From positions 1 through 5,997 of the forward strand of contig JAFTEG010000316.1 in assembly GCA_017453765.1 (NCBI GenBank): 5,997 bases of DNA, written 5' to 3'. Below are positions 1 through 4,843 of this stretch, in pieces. A model generated the notes under the pieces. The model was not told the origin of the DNA, did not search any database, and was given only the letters and a program-made list of their open reading frames with translations. The position numbers and the translations under genes were made by a program. Within the stretch, counting starts at the first letter, position 1; each line of letters opens with the position of its first letter. The stretch is from Selenomonadaceae bacterium. Its GTDB lineage: Bacteria; Bacillota; Negativicutes; Selenomonadales; Selenomonadaceae.

Positions 1-348
1 ATGGCAGATTGTTTATTTTGCAAAATTGCAGGCGGTGAAATTCCGTAAAATTTTTTGTATGAAGATGAAAGCGTTGTAGCCTTCAAAGACATAAATCCGC
101 AGGCGCCGACGCATATTCTCATTGTGCCGAAAAAACATATCGGCAGTATCAACGACTTTCAAGCCGCCGACAAAGACCTTGCCGCGCATATTTTTGTTGA
201 CGTAGTACCTAAGCTTGTCAAGGACGCCAAAATTGCTGAAAGCGGCTATCGTGTTGTGATAAATACCGGCAAAGAAGGCGGGCAGACTGTCGGGCATTTG
301 CACGTACATATTTTGGGCGGACGTTCCATGCAATGGCCACCGGGATGA
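1..348 (+). pseudogene. HIT-family (HinT-like) nucleotide hydrolase with an in-frame stop at codon 16
   Basis: From the ATG at position 1 the frame reads MADCLFCKIAGGEIP, then TAA (46-48), then continues in the same frame from NFLYEDE to a TGA at 346-348. The parts on both sides of the stop belong to one HIT protein. There is an N-terminal CxxC (C4, C7), a central HILIVPKKHI strand, and the catalytic histidine triad HLHVHIL (H99, H101, H103). The full length of about 115 codons is normal for HinT-type purine nucleoside phosphoramidate hydrolases. Relatives usually have GEIPS here, so a Ser TCA to TAA change (one base) is the simplest explanation. Restart at TTG 55 would lose the CxxC segment and the first strand, and no SD lies at a useful distance. 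A sequencing error, or a genuine recent nonsense mutation, are both possible. The window begins exactly at the ATG, so the promoter and RBS are not visible. Confidence 0.85.
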
Positions 349-378
349 ATTAAGGATTAAGAATTAAGAATTAAGAAT
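347..378. repeat. Heptanucleotide tandem repeat (GAATTAA, four copies plus a partial)
   Basis: Four consecutive 7-nt units (GAATTAA, GGATTAA, GAATTAA, GAATTAA) occupy 347-374, and GAAT of a fifth follows. The array begins inside the stop codon of the HIT gene and fills half the gap to ilvN. A 7-nt period cannot keep a reading frame, and the repeat is purely intergenic. It resembles the short tandem heptamer repeats known from intergenic DNA of some bacteria, such as the cyanobacterial STRRs. Confidence 0.85.
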
Positions 379-385
379 GTAAAAT
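357..385 (+). promoter_or_regulatory. Weak candidate promoter for ilvN
   Basis: A TTAAGA (357-362; 4 of 6 matches to TTGACA) is followed after 17 bp by TAAAAT (380-385; 5 of 6 matches to TATAAT), 26 bp before the ilvN start. The -35 lies inside the heptamer repeat, so it could be a chance product of AT-rich repeat DNA. Read-through from the HIT gene is the alternative. Confidence 0.3.
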
Positions 386-410
386 TTGTTTTGGAAAGGA
401 TTATTAAACT

Positions 411-911
411 TTGAAAAAATATTTACTTGCCGTGTTGGTCGACAATAAGCCCGGCGTTTTAACTCACGTGTCGGGACTTATAAGCCGCCGCGCCTTCAAC
501 ATTGAAAGCATTTCCGCAGGCTACACCGAAGAACCCAGCGTCACGCGCATTAATATCGTTGTCAGCGTCGAATCGGAAAACGAATTGGATCAAGTTGTTA
601 ATCAGCTTGGCAAATTAATTGACGTGATAAAAATCGTGAACCTCAGCAAGGCGCCTTCCATTGAGCGTGAACTGGTTATGATTAAAGTCAAGGCGTCGAA
701 AGAAAACCGCGCAGATTTGGTAAGCGTAGTTGACATTTTCCGCGCGCAGATTGTTGACGTGACGAGTGAAAATATCGTCATTGAGTTGACCGGCGGACAA
801 AATAAAATTGACGCGATTTGCGAAGTGTTGAAAGACTACGAGATTGTAGAGATTGCAAGAACCGGCGCGATTGCTCTTTCACGCGGTCCCGTGCCGGTAA
901 AAAATATGTGA
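411..911 (+). CDS. ilvN: Acetolactate synthase (AHAS) small regulatory subunit
   Basis: This is the regulatory subunit of acetohydroxyacid synthase, which catalyses the first common step of valine, leucine and isoleucine synthesis. It activates the catalytic subunit and carries feedback inhibition by valine. The 166-residue product has the usual length. Residues 2-76 form an ACT domain with the signature DNKPGVLTHVSGLISRR-FNIES. N12, G15 and N30 align with the valine-site residues N11, G14 and N29 of E. coli IlvH, so valine sensitivity is likely kept. Residues from about 82 to 158 match the C-terminal ALS small-subunit domain (RELVMIKVKA, then DIFRAQIVDV and ELTG). The TTG start at 411 gives the conserved MKKYLLAVLVDN start and is preceded by GGAAAGGA at 393-400, 10 nt away. 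No catalytic-subunit gene (ilvB) is next to it: a HIT gene lies upstream and a DUF4127 gene downstream. This is unusual, since ilvB and ilvN normally adjoin. Confidence 0.95.
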   Translation: MKKYLLAVLVDNKPGVLTHVSGLISRRAFNIESISAGYTEEPSVTRINIVVSVESENELDQVVNQLGKLIDVIKIVNLSKAPSIERELVMIKVKASKENRADLVSVVDIFRAQIVDVTSENIVIELTGGQNKIDAICEVLKDYEIVEIARTGAIALSRGPVPVKNM

Positions 912-914
912 TGT

Positions 915-960
915 TAGCCGGTAGCTGGCAGCTGTTGGCTTGTAGGGAGTAGGGAGTAGT
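915..960. repeat. Degenerate heptanucleotide repeat with a hairpin, supplying the SD of the next gene
   Basis: The whole ilvN to DUF4127 gap can be cut into 7-nt units. It begins with TAGCCGG and TAGCTGG (915-928), passes through two diverged units (929-942), then has two exact TAGGGAG copies (943-956) and a partial TAGT. The first half can also fold: AGCCGGTAGCT (916-926) pairs with AGCTGTTGGCT (930-940) as an 11-bp stem with three G-U pairs and a 3-nt loop. No T-run follows, so it is not a standard terminator. The AGGGAG within the repeat is the only SD-like sequence before the TTG at 961. Confidence 0.7.
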
Positions 961-2559
961 TTGAAAAAAGCCGTAATATTTTTTTCGCTGATAATTGCAA
1001 TACTTTCATTGACGGCAGTGACATTCGCCGCGCAGATTGGTCAAGGCAAAAAAATTTTGTACATACCGATTGACAACAGACCGATAACATTAAAGCAGAC
1101 GATTGACGTAGGCGAAAAGCTGGGTTATGAAATTTTGGTGCCGCCTGATGAAATTTTGGGTGGTCCTAAAAATTTAGGAGAGCCCGAAAAACTTTGGGCG
1201 TGGCTTAATGAAAATGCGCATAGCGTTTCAGCCGCCGTAATTTCTACCGACGCTATGTTGTACGGCAGTTTGACAGCGTCACGTCAACATAATTTATCGG
1301 CGGAAGAAATTTTGACTCGTGCGAAAAAATTTGAACAGTTCAAGAAAAATTTCCCCTACGTGCCGATTTACGCTTTCTCCACGATTATGCGTACTTCGCG
1401 CATGGGTTCACCTGTAGCAAATGATCCCGCTTATTATGCCACATACGGCACGCAGATTTTCAGATACACCGGACTTAGGGATAAATCTGAAGTTAAAGAG
1501 TTGAGTAAGCGCGAAAAAAAAGAGTTTGAACAACTGCAAAAAAATATTCCGCAGGAGTATTTAGAAGACTGGCTTAAACGTCGTGCAAAAAATTTTGATG
1601 TGGTTAAGTACTTTGTAGACTTGACCGGTGATTATTATTTTGACTACCTGCTGGTAGGTTGCGATGACAGCGCGGATTATTCGCAAACGCATTTGGAGGG
1701 GCGGCATATGTCTGAATATATGAAGCCGCTTGGCAAGGCGCGTTGTCAAGTTATGTCCGGCGCCGATGAATTGGGAATACTTATGTTAAGCCGCGCGATT
1801 AACCGCGATATCGGCGAAATTCCCTTTGTAGCCGTCAAGTACAACGAAGGCAAGGGCGCGTGGACTTTTCCGCGTTACGGCAACGAGACAATTTCTGAAT
1901 CGGTTGACGGCGCAATTTTGGCGTCGGGTTCATTCAGAATCACTTCCGCCAACCGCGCAGATTTGGTTGTAGCGGTAAATACGAATTACGACGGCAAGAC
2001 ATTGGAAGCTAACTTGCCCGGCAACAGTATTACGCCGCGAAAGGGTACGCGACCTTTTATGAGGATTTTGCAGGATTTGACGGACAAAAATTATCCCGTC
2101 GGCGTGATTGACGTTGCCTATGCGAACGGTGCCGATAACGCGCTAATGGATCAGATGAAAATACATAACCTGCTTTTTAAAATTCGTGCGTACGGCGGCT
2201 GGAATACGGCGTCGAACAGTTCCGGCTTTTTAATCGGCGCAGGGGTTTTGACGCGCTGGATGGACAATCGCGACGTTGAATACCTGCTTTTGACGCGCTA
2301 CTTTGATGACTGGGTTTATCAAGCCAATGTACGCCGCATTGTAACTGATATGTTGCCGAAAGTACCGGGTACCGGCGCTAAGGCAGCACTGGATGAAAAA
2401 ATGGCGTGGGCTAATGAGACTACCTCCGAAATGGCGACAAAGTTTGTTGAAGAAAATATCAAACTGCCGCCCGGATATTTCTTGCGAAATATTTTATTCA
2501 CGCATCCTTGGAACAGAATGTACGAGGCGGGCGTTACATTTGACCTGCAAACAGATTAA
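961..2559 (+). CDS. Secreted DUF4127 family protein
   Basis: The 532-residue product matches the DUF4127 family, whose biochemical function is not established. Family hallmarks are IPIDNRP (about 35-41), STDAMLYGSLTASR (95-108), the acidic GCDDSADYSQTHLEGR (233-248) and SGADELG (266-272). The clustered Asp, Glu and His residues would suit a metal or sugar-phosphate site, but that is inference. Residues 1-24 form a classical signal peptide: MKK, a hydrophobic core, then TFAA before Q25. The protein is therefore exported, either to the cell surface or, if the host is a diderm Negativicute, to the periplasm. No lipobox Cys is seen. The TTG start is chosen because it places the signal peptide correctly. 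AGGGAG at 951-956 is only 4 nt away and the copy at 944-949 is 11 nt away, so initiation may be modest. The length and C-terminus look intact, and a terminator follows at 2582-2608, so the transcription unit ends here. Confidence 0.85.
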   Translation: MKKAVIFFSLIIAILSLTAVTFAAQIGQGKKILYIPIDNRPITLKQTIDVGEKLGYEILVPPDEILGGPKNLGEPEKLWAWLNENAHSVSAAVISTDAMLYGSLTASRQHNLSAEEILTRAKKFEQFKKNFPYVPIYAFSTIMRTSRMGSPVANDPAYYATYGTQIFRYTGLRDKSEVKELSKREKKEFEQLQKNIPQEYLEDWLKRRAKNFDVVKYFVDLTGDYYFDYLLVGCDDSADYSQTHLEGRHMSEYMKPLGKARCQVMSGADELGILMLSRAINRDIGEIPFVAVKYNEGKGAWTFPRYGNETISESVDGAILASGSFRITSANRADLVVAVNTNYDGKTLEANLPGNSITPRKGTRPFMRILQDLTDKNYPVGVIDVAYANGADNALMDQMKIHNLLFKIRAYGGWNTASNSSGFLIGAGVLTRWMDNRDVEYLLLTRYFDDWVYQANVRRIVTDMLPKVPGTGAKAALDEKMAWANETTSEMATKFVEENIKLPPGYFLRNILFTHPWNRMYEAGVTFDLQTD

Positions 2560-2725
2560 TCAGCGGTACGAAAAAAATTTGGCGCCGGTACATGCCGACG
2601 CTTTTTTTATTTCCACATTGAAATTTACAAAAAGCACAACCGTTAAACAAAGCTCCTTCATTACCGAAAATCGCGCCTTGCAACAACCGAGCTACGCAAT
2701 GAGCCTCTTGCTCTGTAAGTTCCAT
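2534..2725 (-). CDS. Small Cys-rich phage-type protein, probably truncated at its 3' end
   Basis: The start is taken as the ATG at 2725, 5 nt after AAGGTGA, rather than the GTG three codons earlier that overlaps this SD. The 63-residue frame begins MELTEQEAHCVARLLQGAIF and has a cysteine cluster GCAFCKFQC, which could bind zinc. The first ~41 residues look like a real small protein of the kind found in prophages. The rest does not: from NKK onward the codons read through the reverse complement of the DUF4127 terminator and then 26 bp of the DUF4127 coding end. The natural C-terminus was therefore probably lost where phage DNA meets host DNA near 2605-2612. It is the last gene of a four-gene minus-strand run, and its SD overlaps the stop of the gene upstream (2736-2738), which suggests translational coupling. 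Function unknown. Confidence 0.5.
   Translation of the reverse strand: MELTEQEAHCVARLLQGAIFGNEGALFNGCAFCKFQCGNKKSVGMYRRQIFFVPLINLFAGQM
2582..2608 (+). terminator. Rho-independent terminator of the DUF4127 gene
   Basis: GCGCCGGT (2582-2589) pairs with GCCGACGC (2594-2601), with one C-A mismatch and one G-U pair and a 4-nt loop, followed by seven T residues (2602-2608). It lies 22 bp after the DUF4127 stop. An A-run upstream (2571-2577) gives the minus strand a T-run after the same hairpin, so it may also stop leftward transcription. Confidence 0.75.
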
Positions 2726-2735
2726 TTTAATCACC

Positions 2736-2933
2736 TTAACGCTTTTTAGCCGACGAGTTACCTTTTAAAAACGCCTTAATTTCCTCATATGATTTATCGA
2801 CACCAAAATCAAAACTGACGCATTCTTCATCGATAACTATAACCGTTTTTTTGTTGGTTCTACCACGCTTTTTCATTAAATCCCGCAAGGGCTTGACTAC
2901 TACTTTAAAAAGCTCTTTGCTATCAAAACTCAT
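2736..2933 (-). CDS. Hypothetical small protein (65 aa) of the phage remnant
   Basis: The ATG at 2933 is preceded by CAGGTGATTGAA, a strong SD at good spacing. A GTG inside the SD three codons earlier is an unlikely start. The product is MSFDSKELFKVVV... with basic stretches (MKKRGRTNKK, residues 20-29), a short hydrophobic strand TVIVI, an acidic middle and a basic C-terminus ending SAKKR. No family is recognised and there is no signal peptide or membrane segment. It lies 19 nt after the acidic 61-residue gene, and its stop overlaps the SD of the next small gene, so these read as one operon behind the zincin cassette. It could be a second immunity-type gene or ordinary phage cargo. Nothing in the sequence decides between them. 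Confidence 0.6.
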   Translation of the reverse strand: MSFDSKELFKVVVKPLRDLMKKRGRTNKKTVIVIDEECVSFDFGVDKSYEEIKAFLKGNSSAKKR

Positions 2934-2952
2934 TTCAATCACCTGCTATTTA

Positions 2953-3138
2953 TTAGCTAATCAAATATCCCTCTGCCTCTGCTTCAGCTTGATATTTTTT
3001 TTCTTCCTCCATATATTCTTCAAAAGCCTTTTTAAAATCATTCGGAGCGTCATCTTTTACACCAATCAAATCCCCATCTTCATTGTAGTTACAGTATTTT
3101 TCAAAAAAATCAAAATCATACTCCCAAAATTTATACAT
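2953..3138 (-). CDS. Acidic 61-residue protein directly behind the zincin toxin tip; candidate immunity protein
   Basis: The ATG at 3138 sits one base after the TGA of the metallopeptidase frame (TGA-A-ATG), with GAGGAG about 10 nt upstream inside the last codons of that gene, so the two are translationally coupled. The product is strongly acidic: 18 Asp/Glu against 7 Lys, with no Arg or His, a net charge near -11. The N-terminal part is aromatic (MYKFWEYDFDFFEKYC) and the C-terminal half (about 34-56) is a probable charged helix. No family is recognised. In polymorphic-toxin loci the gene immediately behind a toxin tip usually encodes its immunity protein, and small acidic proteins are common in that role. 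The immunity assignment rests on position and charge only. Confidence 0.65.
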   Translation of the reverse strand: MYKFWEYDFDFFEKYCNYNEDGDLIGVKDDAPNDFKKAFEEYMEEEKKYQAEAEAEGYLIS

Positions 3139-3139
3139 T

Positions 3140-3925
3140 TCAATTCAGCTCCTCTTTTAGACGTTTCCAGATTTCTTTTGATAATATAGACGCATTTTCT
3201 CCATTGGCAACATAATCAGATATTGCTTCTGATATACATTCAGACAAAGATTTAAGGGCATATTTAGATATTTCCCGTTTCATTTGCGTAACACTTTTAT
3301 CTTTACCTTCAGCAGTCGACTGCGCTTTTGCAAAAGCGCTTTGAACAATTTGTCTAGCAAAAATTTCATTATCCAAATCTTTAAAAGTACCGTTATGCTT
3401 AAAAGCAATCCAATCTTCAATAATATGTCCCATTTCGTGTGCGCCTGTCTCAAATATCCCGCTGTTTTTTGGGTGATAACCTGTTATTGCTCCCATAATC
3501 AAACACTTCAAATGTTCTGCTTTATCAAAATAATCAGGATTGAAATATATTTCATTTGGTTTTCCAACATATCTTCCGCCGTATTGCGTGCACATTGGAG
3601 CATTATTTTTTCGACGAGTATTGAATGCGTTTAATAATCTACCTGACAGTTGAAATTCCAATATCATTTTTTCAACACCGCCCATTGCCAAGCGCACCGA
3701 TTCAAAATGTAACTTTTTAATAGAATCAGCTACCCTAACACTATAATTGTCCGCCCAGTATATTTGCAACTCGGAGAAATTTTTACATTTTAAAACAGGT
3801 ACGTCTTTTGACGCGGCAATTACTCTTTCTGCACTTTGCCTTAAACTTGCCGATATATTTGGATTTTGTACCAGCCTTTCAGCCAACGTCGGCGCAGGTG
3901 TAAGCTTTTCGCCTCTGCCAAGCAT
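3140..3925 (-). CDS. Orphan MuF-type C-terminal toxin cassette: thermolysin-like zinc metallopeptidase (zincin) domain
   Basis: From the ATG at 3925 the frame encodes 261 residues. Residues 163-167 are HEMGH, the HExxH zinc-binding and catalytic motif. SEAISD follows at 232-237, matching the NEAISD segment of thermolysin that supplies the third zinc ligand (here E233). A gluzincin-type metallopeptidase fold is therefore likely. There is no signal peptide or membrane segment. The frame stays open upstream of the ATG to a TAG at 4055-4057. Those codons encode DKTRTLEDWR and a charged linker of 30 residues, the same DKTRTLEDWR that joins the MuF domain to the nuclease in the gene at 4836-5549. 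The ATG at 3925 has no SD and cuts the linker, so as it stands the cassette is probably silent or poorly translated. It is best read as a spare toxin tip lacking its phage-head domain. The peptidase target is unknown, and a non-toxic processing role cannot be excluded. Confidence 0.7.
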   Translation of the reverse strand: MLGRGEKLTPAPTLAERLVQNPNISASLRQSAERVIAASKDVPVLKCKNFSELQIYWADNYSVRVADSIKKLHFESVRLAMGGVEKMILEFQLSGRLLNAFNTRRKNNAPMCTQYGGRYVGKPNEIYFNPDYFDKAEHLKCLIMGAITGYHPKNSGIFETGAHEMGHIIEDWIAFKHNGTFKDLDNEIFARQIVQSAFAKAQSTAEGKDKSVTQMKREISKYALKSLSECISEAISDYVANGENASILSKEIWKRLKEELN

Positions 3926-4054
3926 GTCAAGTATCTGCTTGCCTTTTACAAGTTCAGGGTCGGGATTGCGTTTTGCCTTCTCTCTAGCCGCCGCGTATTC
4001 AGCGTCCTTAGCCTTTCGCCAATCCTCAAGCGTCCGCGTCTTGTCAATTTTGTG
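3926..4054 (-). other. Untranslated-looking 5' part of the zincin cassette (MuF-like linker)
   Basis: This stretch continues the zincin frame upstream of its first ATG up to a TAG (4055-4057) and has no ATG, GTG or TTG in that frame. It encodes HKI, then DKTRTLEDWR (4016-4045), then a charged Ala/Lys/Arg-rich linker (residues such as KAKDAEYAAARERAK) ending QILD before M1. It is markedly more GC-rich than the zincin part: about 35 of 60 bases in 3961-4020 against about 19 of 60 in 3241-3300. It behaves as recombination homology rather than an expressed N-terminus. Confidence 0.65.
4015..4045. repeat. 31-bp perfect direct repeat, copy in front of the zincin cassette
   Basis: This is identical over 31 bp to 5180-5210. 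The minus-strand sense encodes DKTRTLEDWR in the same phase in both copies. Identity ends abruptly on the toxin side; on the MuF side only three further bases, with one mismatch, remain similar. The copies are in the same orientation, 1,165 bp apart. Confidence 0.95.
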
Positions 4055-4068
4055 CTATAATTTATAAT
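4041..4068 (+). promoter_or_regulatory. Strong sigma-70/sigma-A-type promoter for the plus-strand small gene
   Basis: TTGTCA (4041-4046; 5 of 6 matches to TTGACA) and TATAAT (4063-4068; perfect) are separated by 16 bp. A second perfect TATAAT at 4056-4061 lies 7 bp upstream but has no suitably spaced -35. The first five bases of the -35 are the last five of the 31-bp direct repeat. Transcription would start near 4075 and reach the 66-residue gene at 4129. It runs against the leftward toxin operon. Confidence 0.65.
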
Positions 4069-4128
4069 TGCCGCGCGAAAGGGGGAATGCCTAAATTTTG
4101 AAATTGCCAACGGAAGGAGGTGATATTT

Positions 4129-4329
4129 ATGTGTTGGACTATTGAATTTATCGACGGCTCTACGCGAACTTATGACAACATTGAGGAAGTTCAAAAAGAC
4201 GGAAAAATTTACAAAACGCCTTTCAATAACTGGAATTTGTTCTGTTCAGGTAAAATTATGTTTGTTCATTCGGACGGTCACCAAACGTATATTGACGGCG
4301 ACAAAATTAAAGTCATAAGTATTCCTTAA
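4129..4329 (+). CDS. Hypothetical 66-residue protein, the only rightward gene inside the phage block
   Basis: The ATG at 4129 follows AAGGAGGTGAT (4114-4124), an essentially full match to the 16S rRNA anti-SD, with about 8 nt between GGAGG and the start. A good promoter lies at 4041-4068, so this small gene is likely well expressed. The product begins MCWTIEFIDGSTRTYDNIEE, has a central FNNWNLFCSGKIMF and ends HQTYIDGDKIKVISIP. The alternating hydrophobic and polar residues and the two IDG turns suggest a small all-beta fold. No family is recognised. It is convergent with the 81-residue gene, with 2 bp between their stops. Its position between the two toxin tips makes a role as an orphan immunity gene possible, but its opposite orientation argues against simple coupling to either toxin. 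Confidence 0.7.
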   Translation: MCWTIEFIDGSTRTYDNIEEVQKDGKIYKTPFNNWNLFCSGKIMFVHSDGHQTYIDGDKIKVISIP

Positions 4330-4331
4330 TA

Positions 4332-4577
4332 TTACAGACCGAAGGACAGCTGTTTCAAACCCTCTTCGTCAACAAACACCGACGTAAGAAAATCCTCGCC
4401 TGTAAAACGATAGCCGTAAATTATTCTACAATCAAGCTTTATGGGCGTTTGATTTTTACTCAGCGCTTCAGGCGTCCTATCCGTCTGCCGCAAGATATCA
4501 TAAAGGCAGTAAAATTTTTCGCCGTTGTTTTCTTGCACGGTCAACATATGCTTGCCGGTACGTTCGATTTTTACCAT
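4332..4577 (-). CDS. Hypothetical 81-residue protein between the two toxin cassettes
   Basis: The start is the ATG at 4577, with AGAGGTGA at 4583-4590 as SD. An in-frame GTG inside that SD is rejected as a start. The product runs MVKIERTGKHMLTVQENNGE, then FYCLYDILRQTDRTPEAL, and ends FVDEEGLKQLSFGL. It looks like a small soluble alpha/beta protein without signal peptide, membrane segment or recognisable catalytic motif. I do not recognise the family. It lies 83 bp downstream of the 60-residue Cys-rich gene on the same strand, and its initiation region (GAGGTGATTGAAATG) is almost identical to those of two small genes behind the zincin. The 83-bp gap holds no clear promoter. It may be an immunity or accessory gene left from an earlier cassette, but that is a guess from position. 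Confidence 0.65.
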   Translation of the reverse strand: MVKIERTGKHMLTVQENNGEKFYCLYDILRQTDRTPEALSKNQTPIKLDCRIIYGYRFTGEDFLTSVFVDEEGLKQLSFGL

Positions 4578-4660
4578 TTCAATCACCTCTCGCTATTCTA
4601 TTTAACCTGTCATTGCTATATACTTTTTATCTAATTCCATACTTTTGAGAAATTTTCTTC

Positions 4661-4843
4661 TCATTTTGGGTGTTTTGGGCAACCCATACATTTTTCTTTC
4701 CAATCATTTATTTCTAGAATTGCACTTGGCACAAAGCGCTCGGGTTGCATTCCTTCTGAAGCCCACGAAACATCTTCACAAATTATACGTTCAATTTCTT
4801 TAGAAATAAGCGGACAAAATATCTTTTCGGAACCGCTATTCAT
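4661..4843 (-). CDS. Small Cys-rich protein overlapping the MuF-nuclease gene; candidate immunity protein
   Basis: The start is the ATG at 4843, 9 nt after AGGAG (4853-4857). A TTG two codons earlier is too close to that SD. The first 8 bp overlap the end of the toxin frame, so translation is probably coupled. The 60-residue product has cysteines at FCPLISKEIE, IICED and near the end CMGCPKH, a CxxCxxH arrangement that could bind one zinc. The family is not recognised with certainty. Small phage proteins beginning with a CPL segment and ending in CxxC..H are my impression of its relatives. By position it is the best candidate for the immunity protein of the PBECR-like nuclease. A small zinc-ribbon regulatory protein of the phage is the main alternative. 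Confidence 0.65.
   Translation of the reverse strand: MNSGSEKIFCPLISKEIERIICEDVSWASEGMQPERFVPSAILEINDWKEKCMGCPKHPK

Noticed and set aside
46..48. Recoded stop (selenocysteine or altered code)
   Set aside because: The codon is TAA, not TGA, and TAA, TAG and TGA all end other genes here. A point mutation is simpler.
13..333. 106-residue minus-strand frame
   Set aside because: It is antisense to the HIT gene, whose histidine triad is unmistakable, and has no family features of its own.
55..348. HIT protein starting at TTG 55 as an intact gene
   Set aside because: It would lack the CxxC segment that is clearly encoded in the same frame upstream of the TAA, and no SD is placed for it.
916..940. 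Hairpin after ilvN as a Rho-independent terminator
   Set aside because: The stem contains three G-U pairs and is followed by GTAGGG, not a T-run. It is better explained by the heptamer repeat.
2393..2749. 118-residue plus-strand frame
   Set aside because: It overlaps the DUF4127 C-terminus in another frame, crosses the terminator and is antisense to the small minus-strand genes.
2851..3189. Hydrophobic 112-residue plus-strand frame resembling a membrane protein
   Set aside because: The Phe/Leu/Ile runs are the antisense of Lys/Glu-rich codons in the minus-strand small genes, and no SD precedes it.
4056..4061. First TATAAT as the main -10
   Set aside because: The TTGTCA is only 9 bp away and no other -35 lies at 16-18 bp. 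The second TATAAT fits with a 16-bp spacer.
3747..4067. Plus-strand frames opposite the zincin linker
   Set aside because: They are antisense to the better-supported zincin frame and lack ribosome binding sites.
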